DNA from: Rhytidiadelphus loreus
Lineage: Eukaryota > Streptophyta > Bryopsida > Hypnales > Hylocomiaceae
Direction: 5' to 3'
Length of the DNA stretch: 64,000 nucleotides
NCBI GenBank assembly: GCA_947034895.1
Contig: OX344763.1
Span: 53,257,025-53,321,024 of the forward strand
Positions 13,201-27,435 of the stretch are shown here, piece by piece (position 1 is the first letter of the stretch; each line of letters opens with the position of its first letter). The translations under genes were made by a program, and so were the position numbers. The notes under the pieces are model-generated. The model saw only the letters and a program-made list of their open reading frames with translations. It did not search any database and was not told the origin of the DNA.

Positions 13201-16200
13201 GACATGAAAGTACAACGCAAGGTTCGTGCCTCAATTTCTAATCTAACTTTGAAGGTCATTCAATGTCACCACCGAATGAATATTTCTTTGGATATTTGGA
13301 TTTAAGAAGAATTGCCACTTCCACTACATGTTTACACATTCTTTTTCACTTGAATTTCATGAGTTCCAATTTTCTATGACATGAAAGTTCAACGCAAGGT
13401 TCGTGCATCAATTTCTAATTTAACGTCCAAGGTCATACAATGATACCACCGAATGAATATTTCTTTGGATATTTGGATTTAAGAATAATTGCCACTTGCA
13501 CCACATGTTTACACATTCTTTTTCACTTGAATTTCATGAGTTCCAATTTTCTATGACATGAAAGTACAACGCAAGGTTCGTGCATCAATTTCTAATCTAA
13601 CGTTGAAGGTCATTCAATGTTACCACCAAATGAATATTTTTTTCGATAATTGGATTTAAGAAGAATTGCCACTTGCACCACATGTTTACACATTCTTTTT
13701 CACTTGAATTTCATGAGTTCCAATTTTCTAGGACATGAAAGTTCAACGCAAGGTTCGTGCATCAATTTCTAATTTAAAGTTCAAGGTCATTCAATGTCAC
13801 CACCGAATGAATATTTCTTTGGATATTTGGATTTAGGAATAATTGCCACTTGCACCACATGTTTACACATTCTTTTTCACTTGAATTTCATGAGTTCCAA
13901 TTTTCTATGACATGAAAGTTCAACGCAAGGTTCGTGCATCAATTTCTAATTTAACGTCCAAGGTCATTCAATGATACCACCGAATGTATATTTCTTTGGA
14001 TATTTGGATTTAAAAAGAATTGCCACTTGCACCACATGTTTACACATTCATTTTCACTTGAATTTCATGAGTTCCAATTTTCTAGGACATGAAAGTTCAA
14101 CGCAAGGTTCGTGCATCAATTTCTAATTTAAAGTTCAAGGTCATTCAATGTCACCACCGAATGAATATTTCTTTGGATATTTGGATTTAAGAATAATTGC
14201 CACTTGCACCACATGTTTACACATTCTTTTTCACTTGAATTTCATGAGTTCCAATTTTCTAGGACATGAAAGTTCAACGCAAAGTTCGTGCATCAATTTC
14301 TAATTTAACGTCCAAGGTCATTCAGTGTCACCACCGAATGAATATTTCTTTGGATATTTGGATTTAAGAAGAATTGCCACTTGCACCACATGTTTACACA
14401 TTCTTTTTCACTTGAATTTCATGAGTTCCAATTTTCTATGACATGAAAGTTCAACGCAAGGTTCGTGCATCAATTTCTAATTTAAAGTTCAAGGTCATTC
14501 AATGTCACCACCGAATGAATATTTCTTTGGATATTTGGATTTAAGAATAATTGCCACTTGCACCACATGTTTACACATTCTTTTTCACTGGAATTTCATG
14601 AGTTCCAATTTTCTATGACATGAAAGTACAACGCAAAGTTCGTGCATCAATTTCTAATTTAACGTCCAAGGTCATTCAATGTCACCACTGAATGAATATT
14701 TCTTTGGATATTTGGATTTAAGAATAATTGCCACTTGCACCACATGTTTACACATTCTTTTTCACTTGAATATCATGAGTTCCAATTTTCTATGACATGA
14801 AAGTTCAACGCAAGGTTCGTGCATCAATTTCTAATTTAAAGTTCAAGGTCATTCAATGTCACCACCGAATGAATATTTCTTTGGATATTTGGATTTAGGA
14901 ATAATTGCCACTTGCACCACATGTTTACACATTCTTTTTCACTTGAATTTCATGAGTTCCAATTTTCTATGACATGAAAGTTCAACGCAAGGTTCGTGCA
15001 TCAATTTCTAATTTAACGTCCAAGGTCATTCAATGATACCACCGAATGTATATTTCTTTGGATATTTTGATTTAAGAAGAATTGCCACTTGCACCACATG
15101 TTTACACATTCATTTTCACTTGAATTTCATGAGTTCCAATTTTCTATGACATGAAAGTACAACGCAAGGTTCGTGCATCAATTTCTAATCTAACGTTGAA
15201 GGTCATTCAATGTTACCGCCGAATGAATATTTCTTTGGATATTTGGATTTAAGAATAATTGCCACTTGCACCACATGTTTACACATTCTTTTTCACTTGA
15301 ATATCATGAGTTCCAATTTTCTAGGACATGAAAGTTCAACGCAAGGTTCGTGCATCAATTTCTAATTTAAAGTTCAAGGTCATTCAATGTCACCACCGAA
15401 TGAATATTTCTTTGGATATTTGGATTTAAGAATAATTGCCACTTGCACCACATGTTTACACATTCTTTTTCACTTGAATTTCATGAGTTCCAATTTTCTA
15501 TGACATGAAAGTACAACGCAAGGTTCGTGCCTCAATTTCTAATCTAACGTTGAAGGTCATTCAATGTCACCACCGAATGAATATTTCTTTGGATATTTGG
15601 ATTTAAGAAGAATTGCCACTTCCACTACATGTTTACACATTCTTTTTCACTTGAATTTCATGAGTTCCAATTTTCTAGGACATGAAAGTTCAACGCAAGG
15701 TTCGTGCATCAATTTCTAATTTAACGTCCAAGGTCATACAATGATACCACCGAATGAATATTTCTTTGGATATTTGGATTTAAGAATAATTGCCACTTGC
15801 ACCACATGTTTAAACATTCTTTTTCACTTGAATTTCATGAGTTCCAATTTTCTATGACATGAAAGTACAACGCAAGGTTCGTGCATCAATTTCTAATCTA
15901 ACGTTGAAGGTCATTCAATGTTACCACCAAATGAATATTTTTTTCGATAATTGGATTTAAGAAGAATTGCCACTTGCACCACATGTTTACACATTCTTTT
16001 TCACTTGAATTTCATGAGTTCCAATTTTCTAGGACATGAAAGTTCAACGCAAGGTTCGTGCATCAATTTCTAATTTAAAGTTCAAGGTCATTCAATGTCA
16101 CCACCGAATGAATATTTCTTTGGATATTTGGATTTAGGAATAATTGCCACTTGCACCACATGTTTACACATTCTTTTTCACTTGAATTTCATGAGTTCCA

Positions 16201-18880
16201 ATTTTCTAGGACATGAAAGTACAACGCAAGGTTCGTGCATCAATTTCTAATTTAACGTCCAAGGTCATTCAATGATACCACCGAATGTATATTTCTTTGG
16301 ATATTTGGATTTAAGAAGAATTGCCACTTGCACCACATGTTTACACATTCATTTTCACTTGAATTTCATGAGTTCCAATTTTCTAGGACATGAAAGTTCA
16401 ACGCAAGGTTCGTGCATCAATTTCTAATTTAAAGTTCAAGGTCATTCAATGTCACCACCGAATGAATATTTCTTTGGATATTTGGATTTAAGAATAATTG
16501 CCACTTGCACCACATGTTTACACATTCTTTTTCACTTGAATTTCATGAGTTCCAATTTTCTAGGACATGAAAGTTCAACGCAAGGTTCGTGCATCAATTT
16601 CTAATTTAACGTCCAAGGTCATTCAATGTCACCACCGAATGAATATTTCTTTGGATATTTGGATTTAAGAAGAATTGCCACTTGCACCACATGTTTACAC
16701 ATTCATTTTCACTTGAATTTCATGAGTTCCAATTTTCTAGGACATGAAAGTTCAACGCAAGGTTCGTGCATCAATTTCTAATTTAAAGTTCAAGGTCATT
16801 CAATGTCACCACCGAATGAATATTTCTTTGGATATTTGGATTTAAGAATAATTGCCACTTGCACCACATGTTTACACATTCTTTTTCACTTGAATTTCAT
16901 GAGTTCCAATTTTCTATGACATGAAAGTTCAACGCAAGGTTCGTGCATCAATTTCTAATTTAACGTCCAAGGTCATTCAATGATACCACCGAATGAATAT
17001 TTCTTTGGATATTTGGATTTAAGAATAATTGCCACTTGCACCACATGTTTACACATTCTTTTTCACTTGAATTTCATGAGTTCCAATTTTCTATGACATG
17101 AAAGTACAACGCAAGGTTCGTGCATCAATTTCTAATCTAACGTTGAAGGTCATTCAATGTTACCGCCGAATGAATATTTCTTTGGATATTTGGATTTAAG
17201 AATAATTGCCACTTGCACCACATGTTTACACATTCTTTTTCACTTGAATATCATGAGTTCCAATTTTCTAGGACATGAAAGTTCAACGCAAGGTTCGTGC
17301 ATCAATTTCTAATGTAAAGTTCAAGGTCATTCAATGTCACCACCGAATGAATATTTCTTTGGATATTTGGATTTAAGAATAATTGCCACTTGCACCACAT
17401 GTTTACACATTCTTTTTCACTTGAATTTCATGAGTTCCAATTTTCTATGACATGAAAGTACAACGCAAGGTTCGTGCCTCAATTTCTAATCTAACTTTGA
17501 AGGTCATTCAATGTCACCACCGAATGAATATTTCTTTGGATATTTGGATTTAAGAAGAATTGCCACTTCCACTACATGTTTACACATTCTTTTTCACTTG
17601 AATTTCATGAGTTCCAATTTTCTATGACATGAAAGTTCAACGCAAGGTTCGTGCATCAATTTCTAATTTAACGTCCAAGGTCATACAATGATACCACCGA
17701 ATGAATATTTCTTTGGATATTTGGATTTAAGAATAATTGCCACTTGCACCACATGTTTACACATTCTTTTTCACTTGAATTTCATGAGTTCCAATTTTCT
17801 ATGACATGAAAGTACAACGCAAGGTTCGTGCATCAATTTCTAATCTAACGTTGAAGGTCATTCAATGTTACCACCAAATGAATATTTTTTTCGATAATTG
17901 GATTTAAGAAGAATTGCCACTTGCACCACATGTTTACACATTCTTTTTCACTTGAATTTCATGAGTTCCAATTTTCTAGGACATGAAAGTTCAACGCAAG
18001 GTTCGTGCATCAATTTCTAATTTAAAGTTCAAGGTCATTCAATGTCACCACCGAATGAATATTTCTTTGGATATTTGGATTTAGGAATAATTGCCACTTG
18101 CACCACATGTTTACACATTCTTTTTCACTTGAATTTCATGAGTTCCAATTTTCTATGACATGAAAGTTCAACGCAAGGTTCGTGCATCAATTTCTAATTT
18201 AACGTCCAAGGTCATTCAATGATACCACCGAATGTATATTTCTTTGGATATTTGGATTTAAAAAGAATTGCCACTTGCACCACATGTTTACACATTCATT
18301 TTCACTTGAATTTCATGAGTTCCAATTTTCTAGGACATGAAAGTTCAACGCAAGGTTCGTGCATCAATTTCTAATTTAAAGTTCAAGGTCATTCAATGTC
18401 ACCACCGAATGAATATTTCTTTGGATATTTGGATTTAAGAATAATTGCCACTTGCACCACATGTTTACACATTCTTTTTCACTTGAATTTCATGAGTTCC
18501 AATTTTCTAGGACATGAAAGTTCAACGCAAAGTTCGTGCATCAATTTCTAATTTAACGTCCAAGGTCATTCAGTGTCACCACCGAATGAATATTTCTTTG
18601 GATATTTGGATTTAAGAAGAATTGCCACTTGCACCACATGTTTACACATTCTTTTTCACTTGAATTTCATGAGTTCCAATTTTCTATGACATGAAAGTTC
18701 AACGCAAGGTTCGTGCATCAATTTCTAATTTAAAGTTCAAGGTCATTCAATGTCACCACCGAATGAATATTTCTTTGGATATTTGGATTTAAGAATAATT
18801 GCCACTTGCACCACATGTTTACACATTCTTTTTCACTGGAATTTCATGAGTTCCAATTTTCTATGACATGAAAGTACAAC
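10245..18880. repeat. 24-unit (4,248-bp) tandem block duplication
   Basis: Two copies, about 10,245-14,492 and 14,493-18,740, with the match running on to about 18,880. Private markers all shift by exactly 4,248: TATTTTGATTT (10,813 and 15,061), TAATGTAAAG (13,062 and 17,310), CTAACTTTGAAGG (about 13,243 and 17,491), GATTTAAAAAGAATTG (about 14,007 and 18,255), and CAGTGTCACC (about 14,323 and 18,571). Copies differ at isolated sites, for example TAGGAC/TATGAC near 10,545 and 14,793 and CAAGG/CAAAG near 10,388 and 14,636. This is the largest clear tandem duplication in the window, and its left copy begins inside the second copy of the 13-unit block. Confidence 0.9.
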
Positions 18881-19824
18881 GCAAGGTTCGTGCATCAATT
18901 TCTAATCTAACGTTGAAGGTCATTCAATGTTACCGCCGAATGAATATTTCTTTGGATATTTGGATTTAAGAAGAATTGCCACTTGCACCACATGTTTACA
19001 CATTCTTTTTCACTTGAATATCATGAGTTCCAATTTTCTAGGACATGAAAGTTCAACGCAAGGTTCGTGCATCAATTTCTAATTTAAAGTTCAAGGTCAT
19101 TCAATGTCACCACCGAATGAATATTTCTTTGGATATTTGGATTTAAGAATAATTGCCACTTGCACCACATGTTTACACATTCTTTTTCACTGGAATTTCA
19201 TGAGTTCCAATTTTCTATGACATGAAAGTACAACGCAAGGTTCGTGCATCAATTTCTAATCTAACGTTGAAGGTCATTCAATGTTACCGCCGAATGAATA
19301 TTTCTTTGGATATTTGGATTTAAGAAGAATTGCCACTTGCACCACATGTTTACACATTCTTTTTCACTTGAATTTCATGAGTTCCAATTTTCTATGACAT
19401 GAAAGTTCAACGCAAGGTTCGTGCATCAATTTCTAATTTAAAGTTCAAGGTCATTCAATGTCACCACCGAATGAATATTTCTTTGGATATTTGGATTTAA
19501 GAATAATTGCCACTTGCACCACATGTTTACACATTCTTTTTCACTGGAATTTCATGAGTTCCAATTTTCTATGACATGAAAGTACAACGCAAGGTTCGTG
19601 CATCAATTTCTAATCTAACGTTGAAGGTCATTCAATGTTACCGCCGAATGAATATTTCTTTGGATATTTGGATTTAAGAAGAATTGCCACTTGCACCACA
19701 TGTTTACACATTCTTTTTCACTTGAATATCATGAGTTCCAATTTTCTAGGACATGAAAGTTCAACGCAAGGTTCGTGCATCAATTTCTAATTTAAAGTTC
19801 AAGGTCATTCAATGTCACCACCGA
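18763..19824. repeat. Dimeric (354-bp) sub-array, three copies
   Basis: Two unit types alternate. Type A has AATAATT, CACTGGAATTTC, TATGAC, AGTAC, CTAACGTTGAAGG and TTACCGCCG; type B has AAGAATT, AGTTC, TTAAAGTTC and TCACCACCG. A units start at 18,763, 19,117 and 19,471 and B units at 18,940, 19,294 and 19,648. Two B copies carry TATCATG and TAGGAC; the middle one (19,294) has TTTCATG and TATGAC. The same dimer recurs at 20,533-21,240. Confidence 0.85.
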
Positions 19825-22016
19825 ATGAATATTTCTTTGGATATTTGGATTTAAGAATAATTGCCACTTGCACCACATGTTTACACATTCTTTTTCACTT
19901 GAATTTCATGAGTTCCAATTTTCTATGACATGAAAGTACAACGCAAGGTTCGTGCCTCAATTTCTAATCTAACGTTGAAGGTCATTCAATGTCACCACCG
20001 AATGAATATTTCTTTGGATATTTGGATTTAAGAATAATTGCCACTTCCACTACATGTTTACACATTCTTTTTCACTTGAATTTCATGAGTTCCAATTTTC
20101 TATGACATGAAAGTTCAACGCAAGGTTCGTGCATCAATTTCTAATTTAACGTCCAAGGTCATTCAATGATACCACCGAATGAATATTTCTTTGGATATTT
20201 GGATTTAAGAATAATTGCCACTTGCACCACATGTTTACACATTCTTTTTCACTTGAATTTCATGAGTTCCAATTTTCTATGACATGAAAGTACAACGCAA
20301 GGTTCGTGCATCAATTTCTAATCTAACGTTGAAGGTCATTCAATGTTACCACCAAATGAATATTTTTTTCGATAATTGGATTTAAGAAGAATTGCCACTT
20401 GCACCACATGTTTACAAATTCTTTTTCACTTGAATTTCATGAGTTCCAATTTTCTATGACATGAAAGTTCAACGCAAGGTTCGTGCATCAATTTCTAATT
20501 TAAAGTTCAAGGTCATTCAATGTCACCACCGAATGAATATTTCTTTGGATATTTGGATTTAAGAGTAATTGCCACTTGCACCACATGTTTACACATTCTT
20601 TTTCACTGGAATTTCATGAGTTCCAATTTTCTATGACATGAAAGTACAACGCAAGGTTCGTGCATCAATTTCTAATCTAACGTTGAAGGTCATTCAATGT
20701 TACCGCCGAATGAATATTTCTTTGGATATTTGGATTTAAGAAGAATTGCCACTTGCACCACATGTTTACACATTCTTTTTCACTTGAATTTCATGAGTTC
20801 CAATTTTCTATGACATGAAAGTTCAACGCAAGGTTCGTGCATCAATTTCTAATTTAAAGTTCAAGGTCATTCAATGTCACCACCGAATGAATATTTCTTT
20901 GGATATTTGGATTTAAGAATAATTGCCACTTGCACCACATGTTTACACATTCTTTTTCACTGGAATTTCATGAGTTCCAATTTTCTATGACATGAAAGTA
21001 CAACGCAAGGTTCGTGCATCAATTTCTAATCTAACGTTGAAGGTCATTCAATGTTACCGCCGAATGAATATTTCTTTGGATATTTGGATTTAAGAAGAAT
21101 TGCCACTTGCACCACATGTTTACACATTCTTTTTCACTTGAATATCATGAGTTCCAATTTTCTAGGACATGAAAGTTCAACGCAAGGTTCGTGCATCAAT
21201 TTCTAATTTAAAGTTCAAGGTCATTCAATGTCACCACCGAATGAATATTTCTTTGGATATTTGGATTTAAGAATAATTGCCACTTGCACCACATGTTTAC
21301 ACATTCTTTTTCACTTGAATTTCATGAGTTCCAATTTTCTATGACATGAAAGTACAACGCAAGGTTCGTGCCTCAATTTCTAATCTAACGTTGAAGGTCA
21401 TTCAATGTCACCACCGAATGAATATTTCTTTGGATATTTGGATTTAAGAATAATTGCCACTTCCACTACATGTTTACACATTCTTTTTCACTTGAATTTC
21501 ATGAGTTCCAATTTTCTATGACATGAAAGTTCAACGCAAGGTTCGTGCATCAATTTCTAATTTAACGTCCAAGGTCATTCAATGATACCACCGAATGAAT
21601 ATTTCTTTGGATATTTGGATTTAAGAATAATTGCCACTTGCACCACATGTTTACACATTCTTTTTCACTTGAATTTCATGAGTTCCAATTTTCTATGACA
21701 TGAAAGTACAACGCAAGGTTCGTGCATCAATTTCTAATCTAACGTTGAAGGTCATTCAATGTTACCACCAAATGAATATTTTTTTCGATAATTGGATTTA
21801 AGAAGAATTGCCACTTGCACCACATGTTTACACATTCTTTTTCACTTGAATTTCATGAGTTCCAATTTTCTATGACATGAAAGTTCAACGCAAGGTTCGT
21901 GCATCAATTTCTAATTTAAAGTTCAAGGTCATTCAATGTCACCACCGAATGAATATTTCTTTGGATATTTGGATTTAAGAGTAATTGCCACTTGCACCAC
22001 ATGTTTACACATTCTT
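19043..22016. repeat. 8-unit (1,416-bp) tandem block duplication
   Basis: x matches x + 1,416 from about 19,043 to 20,600, slightly more than one unit of duplication. Markers include CTTCCACTACATG (about 20,044 and 21,460), the TTTCGATAATT unit (20,356 and 21,772) and AAGAGTAATT (20,561 and 21,977). The copies differ at TTTACAAATT (20,411) against TTTACACATT (21,827). The right end is marked by the appearance of TTGATGGTGATTC in the second copy. Confidence 0.85.
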
Positions 22017-25000
22017 TTTCACTTGAATTTCATGAGTTCCAATTTTCTATGACATGAAAGTACAACGCAAGGTTCGTGCATCAATTTCTAATCTAACGTT
22101 GATGGTGATTCAATGTCACTACCGAATGAATATTTCTTTGGATATTTGGATTTAAGAGTAATTGCCACTTGCACCACATGTTTACACATTCTTTTTCACT
22201 TGAATTTCATGAGTTCCAATTTTCTATGACATGAAAGTACAACGCAAGGTTCGTGCATCAATTTCTAATCTAACGTTGAAGGTCATTCAATGTTACCGCC
22301 GAATGAATATTTCTTTGGATATTTGGATTTAAGAAGAATTGCCACTTCCACTACATGTTTACACATTCTTTTTCACTTGAATTTCATGAGTTCCAATTTT
22401 CTAGGACATGAAAGTTCAACGCAAGGTTCGTGCATCAATTTCTAATTTAAAGTTCAAGGTCATTCAATGTCACCACCGAATGAATATTTCTTTGGATATT
22501 TGGATTTAAGAAGAATTGCCACTTGCACCACATGTTTACACATTCTTTTTCACTTGAATTTCATGAGTTCCAATTTTCTATGACATGAAAGTACAACGCA
22601 AGGTTCGTGCATCAATTTCTAATTTAAAGTTCAAGGTCATTCAATGTCACCACCGAATGAATATTTCTTTGGATATTTGGATTTAAGAAGAATTGCCACT
22701 TGCACCACATGTTTACACATTCTTTTTCACTTGAATTTCATGAGTTCCAATTTTCTATGACATGAAAGTTCAACGCAAGGTTCGTGCATCAATTTCTAAT
22801 TTAAAGTTCAAGGTCATTCAATGTCACCACCGAATGAATATTTCTTTGGATATTTGGATTTAAGAAGAATTGCCACTTGCACCACATGTTTACACATTCT
22901 TTTTCACTGGAATTTCATGAGTTCCAATTTTCTATGACATGAAAGTACAACGCAAGGTTCGTGCATCAATTTCTAATCTAACGTTGAAGGTCATTCAATG
23001 TTACCGCCGAATGAATATTTCTTTGGATATTTGGATTTAAGAAGAATTGCCACTTGCACCACATGTTTACACATTCTTTTTCACTTGAATATCATGAGTT
23101 CCAATTTTCTAGGACATGAAAGTTCAACACAAGGTTCGTGCATCAATTTCTAATTTAAAGTTCAAGGTCATTCAATGTCACCACCGAATGAATATTTCTT
23201 TGGATATTTGGATTTAAGAATAATTGCCACTTGCACCACATGTTTACACATTCTTTTTCACTGGAATTTCATGAGTTCCAATTTTCTATGACATGAAAGT
23301 ACAACGCAAGGTTCGTGCATCAATTTCTAATCTAACGTTGAAGGTCATTCAATGTTACCGCCGAATGAATATTTCTTTGGATATTTGGATTTAAGAAGAA
23401 TTGCCACTTGCACCACATGTTTACACATTCTTTTTCACTTGAATTTCATGAGTTCCAATTTTCTAGGACATGAAAGTTCAACGCAAGGTTCGTGCATCAA
23501 TTTCTAATATAAAGTTCAAGGTCATTCAATGTCACCACCGAATGAATATTTCTTTGGATATTTGGATTTAAGAATAATTGCCACTTGCACCACATGTTTA
23601 CACATTCTTTTTCACTGGAATTTCATGAGTTCCAATTTTCTATGACATGAAAGTACAACGCAAGGTTCGTGCATCAATTTCTAATCTAACGTTGAAGGTC
23701 ATTCAATGTTGCCGCCGAATGAATATTTCTTTGGATATTTGGATTTAAGAAGAATTGCCACTTGCACCACATGTTTACACATTCTTTTTCACTTGAATAT
23801 CATGAGTTCCAATTTTCTAGGACATGAAAGTTCAACGCAAGGTTCGTGCATCAATTTCTAATTTAAAGTTCAAGGTCATTCAATGTCACCACCGAATGAA
23901 TATTTCTTTGGATATTTGGATTTAAGAATAATTGCCACTTGCACCACATGTTTACACATTCTTTTTCACTTGAATTTCATGAGTTCCAATTTTCTATGAC
24001 ATGAAAGTACAACGCAAGGTTCGTGCCTCAATTTCTAATCTAACGTTGAAGGTCATTCAATGTCACCACCGAATGAATATTTCTTTGGATATTTGGATTT
24101 AAGAATAATTGCCACTTCCACTACATGTTTACACATTCTTTTTCACTTGAATTTCATGAGTTCCAATTTTCTATGACATGAAAGTTCAACGCAAGGTTCG
24201 TGCATCAATTTCTAATTTAACGTCCAAGGTCATTCAATGATACCACCGAATGAATATTTCTTTGGATATTTGGATTTAAGAATAATTGCCACTTGCACCA
24301 CATGTTTACACATTCTTTTTCACTTGAATTTCATGAGTTCCAATTTTCTATGACATGAAAGTACAACGCAAGGTTCGTGCATCAATTTCTAATCTAACGT
24401 TGAAGGTCATTCAATGTTACCACCAAATGAATATTTTTTTCGATAATTGGATTTAAGAAGAATTGCCACTTGCACCACATGTTTACAAATTCTTTTTCAC
24501 TTGAATTTCATGAGTTCCAATTTTCTATGACATGAAAGTTCAACGCAAGGTTCGTGCATCAATTTCTAATTTAAAGTTCAAGGTCATTCAATGTCACCAC
24601 CGAATGAATATTTCTTTGGATATTTGGATTTAAGAGTAATTGCCACTTGCACCACATGTTTACACATTCTTTTTCACTTGAATTTCATGAGTTCCAATTT
24701 TCTATGACATGAAAGTACAACGCAAGGTTCGTGCATCAATTTCTAATCTAACGTTGATGGTGATTCAATGTCACTACCGAATGAATATTTCTTTGGATAT
24801 TTGGATTTAAGAGTAATTGCCACTTGCACCACATGTTTACACATTCTTTTTCACTTGAATTTCATGAGTTCCAATTTTCTATGACATGAAAGTACAACGC
24901 AAGGTTCGTGCATCAATTTCTAATCTAACGTTGAAGGTCATTCAATGTTACCGCCGAATGAATATTTCTTTGGATATTTGGATTTAAGAAGAATTGCCAC

Positions 25001-25655
25001 TTCCACTACATGTTTACACATTCTTTTTCACTTGAATTTCATGAGTTCCAATTTTCTAGGACATGAAAGTTCAACGCAAGGTTCGTGCATCAATTTCTAA
25101 TTTAAAGTTCAAGGTCATTCAATGTCACCACCGAATGAATATTTCTTTGGATATTTGGATTTAAGAAGAATTGCCACTTGCACCACATGTTTACACATTC
25201 TTTTTCACTTGAATTTCATGAGTTCCAATTTTCTATGACATGAAAGTACAACGCAAGGTTCGTGCCTCAATTTCTAATTTAAAGTTCAAGGTCATTCAAT
25301 GTCACCACCGAATGAATATTTCTTTGGATATTTGGATTTAAGAAGAATTGCCACTTGCACCACATGTTTACACATTCTTTTTCACTTGAATTTCATGAGT
25401 TCCAATTTTCTATGACATGAAAGTTCAACGCAAGGTTCGTGCATCAATTTCTAATTTAAAGTTCAAGGTCATTCAATGTCACCACCGAATGAATATTTCT
25501 TTGGATATTTGGATTTAAGAAGAATTGCCACTTGCACCACATGTTTACACATTCTTTTTCACTTGAATTTCATGAGTTCCAATTTTCTATGACATGAAAG
25601 TACAACGCAAGGTTCGTGCCTCAATTTCTAATCTAACGTTGAAGGTCATTCAATG
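20440..25655. repeat. 15-unit (2,655-bp) tandem block duplication
   Basis: x and x + 2,655 match from about 20,440 to 23,000. Markers are the pair of AAGAGTAATT units (21,977 and 22,154; 24,632 and 24,809) and GTTGATGGTGATTCAATGTC with CACTACCG (about 22,098 and 24,753). Isolated differences include TTACCGCCG/TTGCCGCCG (23,709) and AATTTAAAG/AATATAAAG (23,506). The block overlaps the right part of the 8-unit duplication, so that duplication is partly copied within it. Confidence 0.85.
22834..23895. repeat. Second dimeric (354-bp) sub-array
   Basis: The A/B dimer of 18,763-19,824 is seen again: units with CACTGGAATTTC and TTACCGCCG start at 22,834, 23,188 and 23,542 and alternate with AAGAATT and TAAAGTTC units at 23,011, 23,365 and 23,719. 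Part of this is explained by the 15-unit duplication, but it has one more dimer than the 20,533-21,240 stretch. That points to a local gain or loss of a dimer. Confidence 0.75.
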
Positions 25656-27353
25656 TCACCACCGAATGAATATTTCTTTGGATATTTGGATTTAAGAATA
25701 ATTGCCACTTCCACTACATGTTTACACATTCTTTTTCACTTGAATTTCATGAGTTCCAATTTTCTATGACATGAAAGTTCAACGCAAGGTTCGTGCATCA
25801 ATTTCTAATTTAACGTCCAAGGTCATTCAATGATACCACCGAATGAATATTTCTTTGGATATTTGGATTTAAGAATAATTGCCACTTGCACCACATGTTT
25901 ACACATTCTTTTTCACTTGAATTTCATGAGTTCCAATTTTCTATGACATGAAAGTACAACGCAAGGTTCGTGCATCAATTTCTAATCTAACGTTGAAGGT
26001 CATTCAATGTTACCACCAAATGAATATTTTTTTCGATAATTGGATTTAAGAAGAATTGCCACTTGCACCACATGTTTACAAATTCTTTTTCACTTGAATT
26101 TCATGAGTTCCAATTTTCTATGACATGAAAGTTCAACGCAAGGTTCGTGCATCAATTTCTAATTTAAAGTTCAAGGTCATTCAATGTCACCACCGAATGA
26201 ATATTTCTTTGGATATTTGGATTTAAGAGTAATTGCCACTTGCACCACATGTTTACACATTCTTTTTCACTTGAATTTCATGAGTTCCAATTTTCTATGA
26301 CATGAAAGTACAACGCAAGGTTCGTGCATCAATTTCTAATCTAACGTTGATGGTGATTCAATGTCACTACCGAATGAATATTTCTTTGGATATTTGGATT
26401 TAAGAGTAATTGCCACTTGCACCACATGTTTACACATTCTTTTTCACTTGAATTTCATGAGTTCCAATTTTCTATGACATGAAAGTACAACGCAAGGTTC
26501 GTGCATCAATTTCTAATCTAACGTTGAAGGTCATTCAATGTTACCGCCGAATGAATATTTCTTTGGATATTTGGATTTAAGAAGAATTGCCACTTCCACT
26601 ACATGTTTACACATTCTTTTTCACTTGAATTTCATGAGTTCCAATTTTCTAGGACATGAAAGTTCAACGCAAGGTTCGTGCATCAATTTCTAATTTAAAG
26701 TTCAAGGTCATTCAATGTCACCACCGAATGAATATTTCTTTGGATATTTGGATTTAAGAAGAATTGCCACTTGCACCACATGTTTACACATTCTTTTTCA
26801 CTTGAATTTCATGAGTTCCAATTTTCTATGACATGAAAGTACAACGCAAGGTTCGTGCCTCAATTTCTAATTTAAAGTTCAAGGTCATTCAATGTCACCA
26901 CCGAATGAATATTTCTTTGGATATTTGGATTTAAGAAGAATTGCCACTTGCACCACATGTTTACACATTCTTTTTCACTTGAATTTCATGAGTTCCAATT
27001 TTCTATGACATGAAAGTTCAACGCAAGGTTCGTGCATCAATTTCTAATTTAAAGTTCAAGGTCATTCAATGTCACCACCGAATGAATATTTCTTTGGATA
27101 TTTGGATTTAAGAAGAATTGCCACTTGCACCACATGTTTACACATTCTTTTTCACTGGAATTTCATGAGTTCCAATTTTCTATGACATGAAAGTACAACG
27201 CAAGGTTCGTGCCTCAATTTCTAATCTAACGTTGAAGGTCATTCAATGTCACCACCGAATGAATATTTCTTTGGATATTTGGATTTAAGAAGAATTGCCA
27301 CTTCCACTACATGTTTACACATTCTTTTTCACTTGAATTTCATGAGTTCCAAT
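23825..27353. repeat. 9-unit (1,593-bp) tandem block duplication
   Basis: x and x + 1,593 match from about 23,825 to 25,760, making about 2.2 copies. The AAGAGTAATT pair (24,632 and 24,809; 26,225 and 26,402), the ATGGTGATTC unit and the TTTACAAATTC unit (about 24,484 and 26,077) all shift by nine units. AATAATT/AAGAATT and CTTG/CTGG are the few differences seen. It overlaps the 15-unit block, so the AAGAGTAATT pair is now present three times. Confidence 0.85.
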
Positions 27354-27435
27354 TTTCTAGGACATGAAAGTTCAACGCAAGGTTCGTGCATCAATTTCTA
27401 ATTTAAAGTTCAAGGTCATTCAATGTCACCACCGA

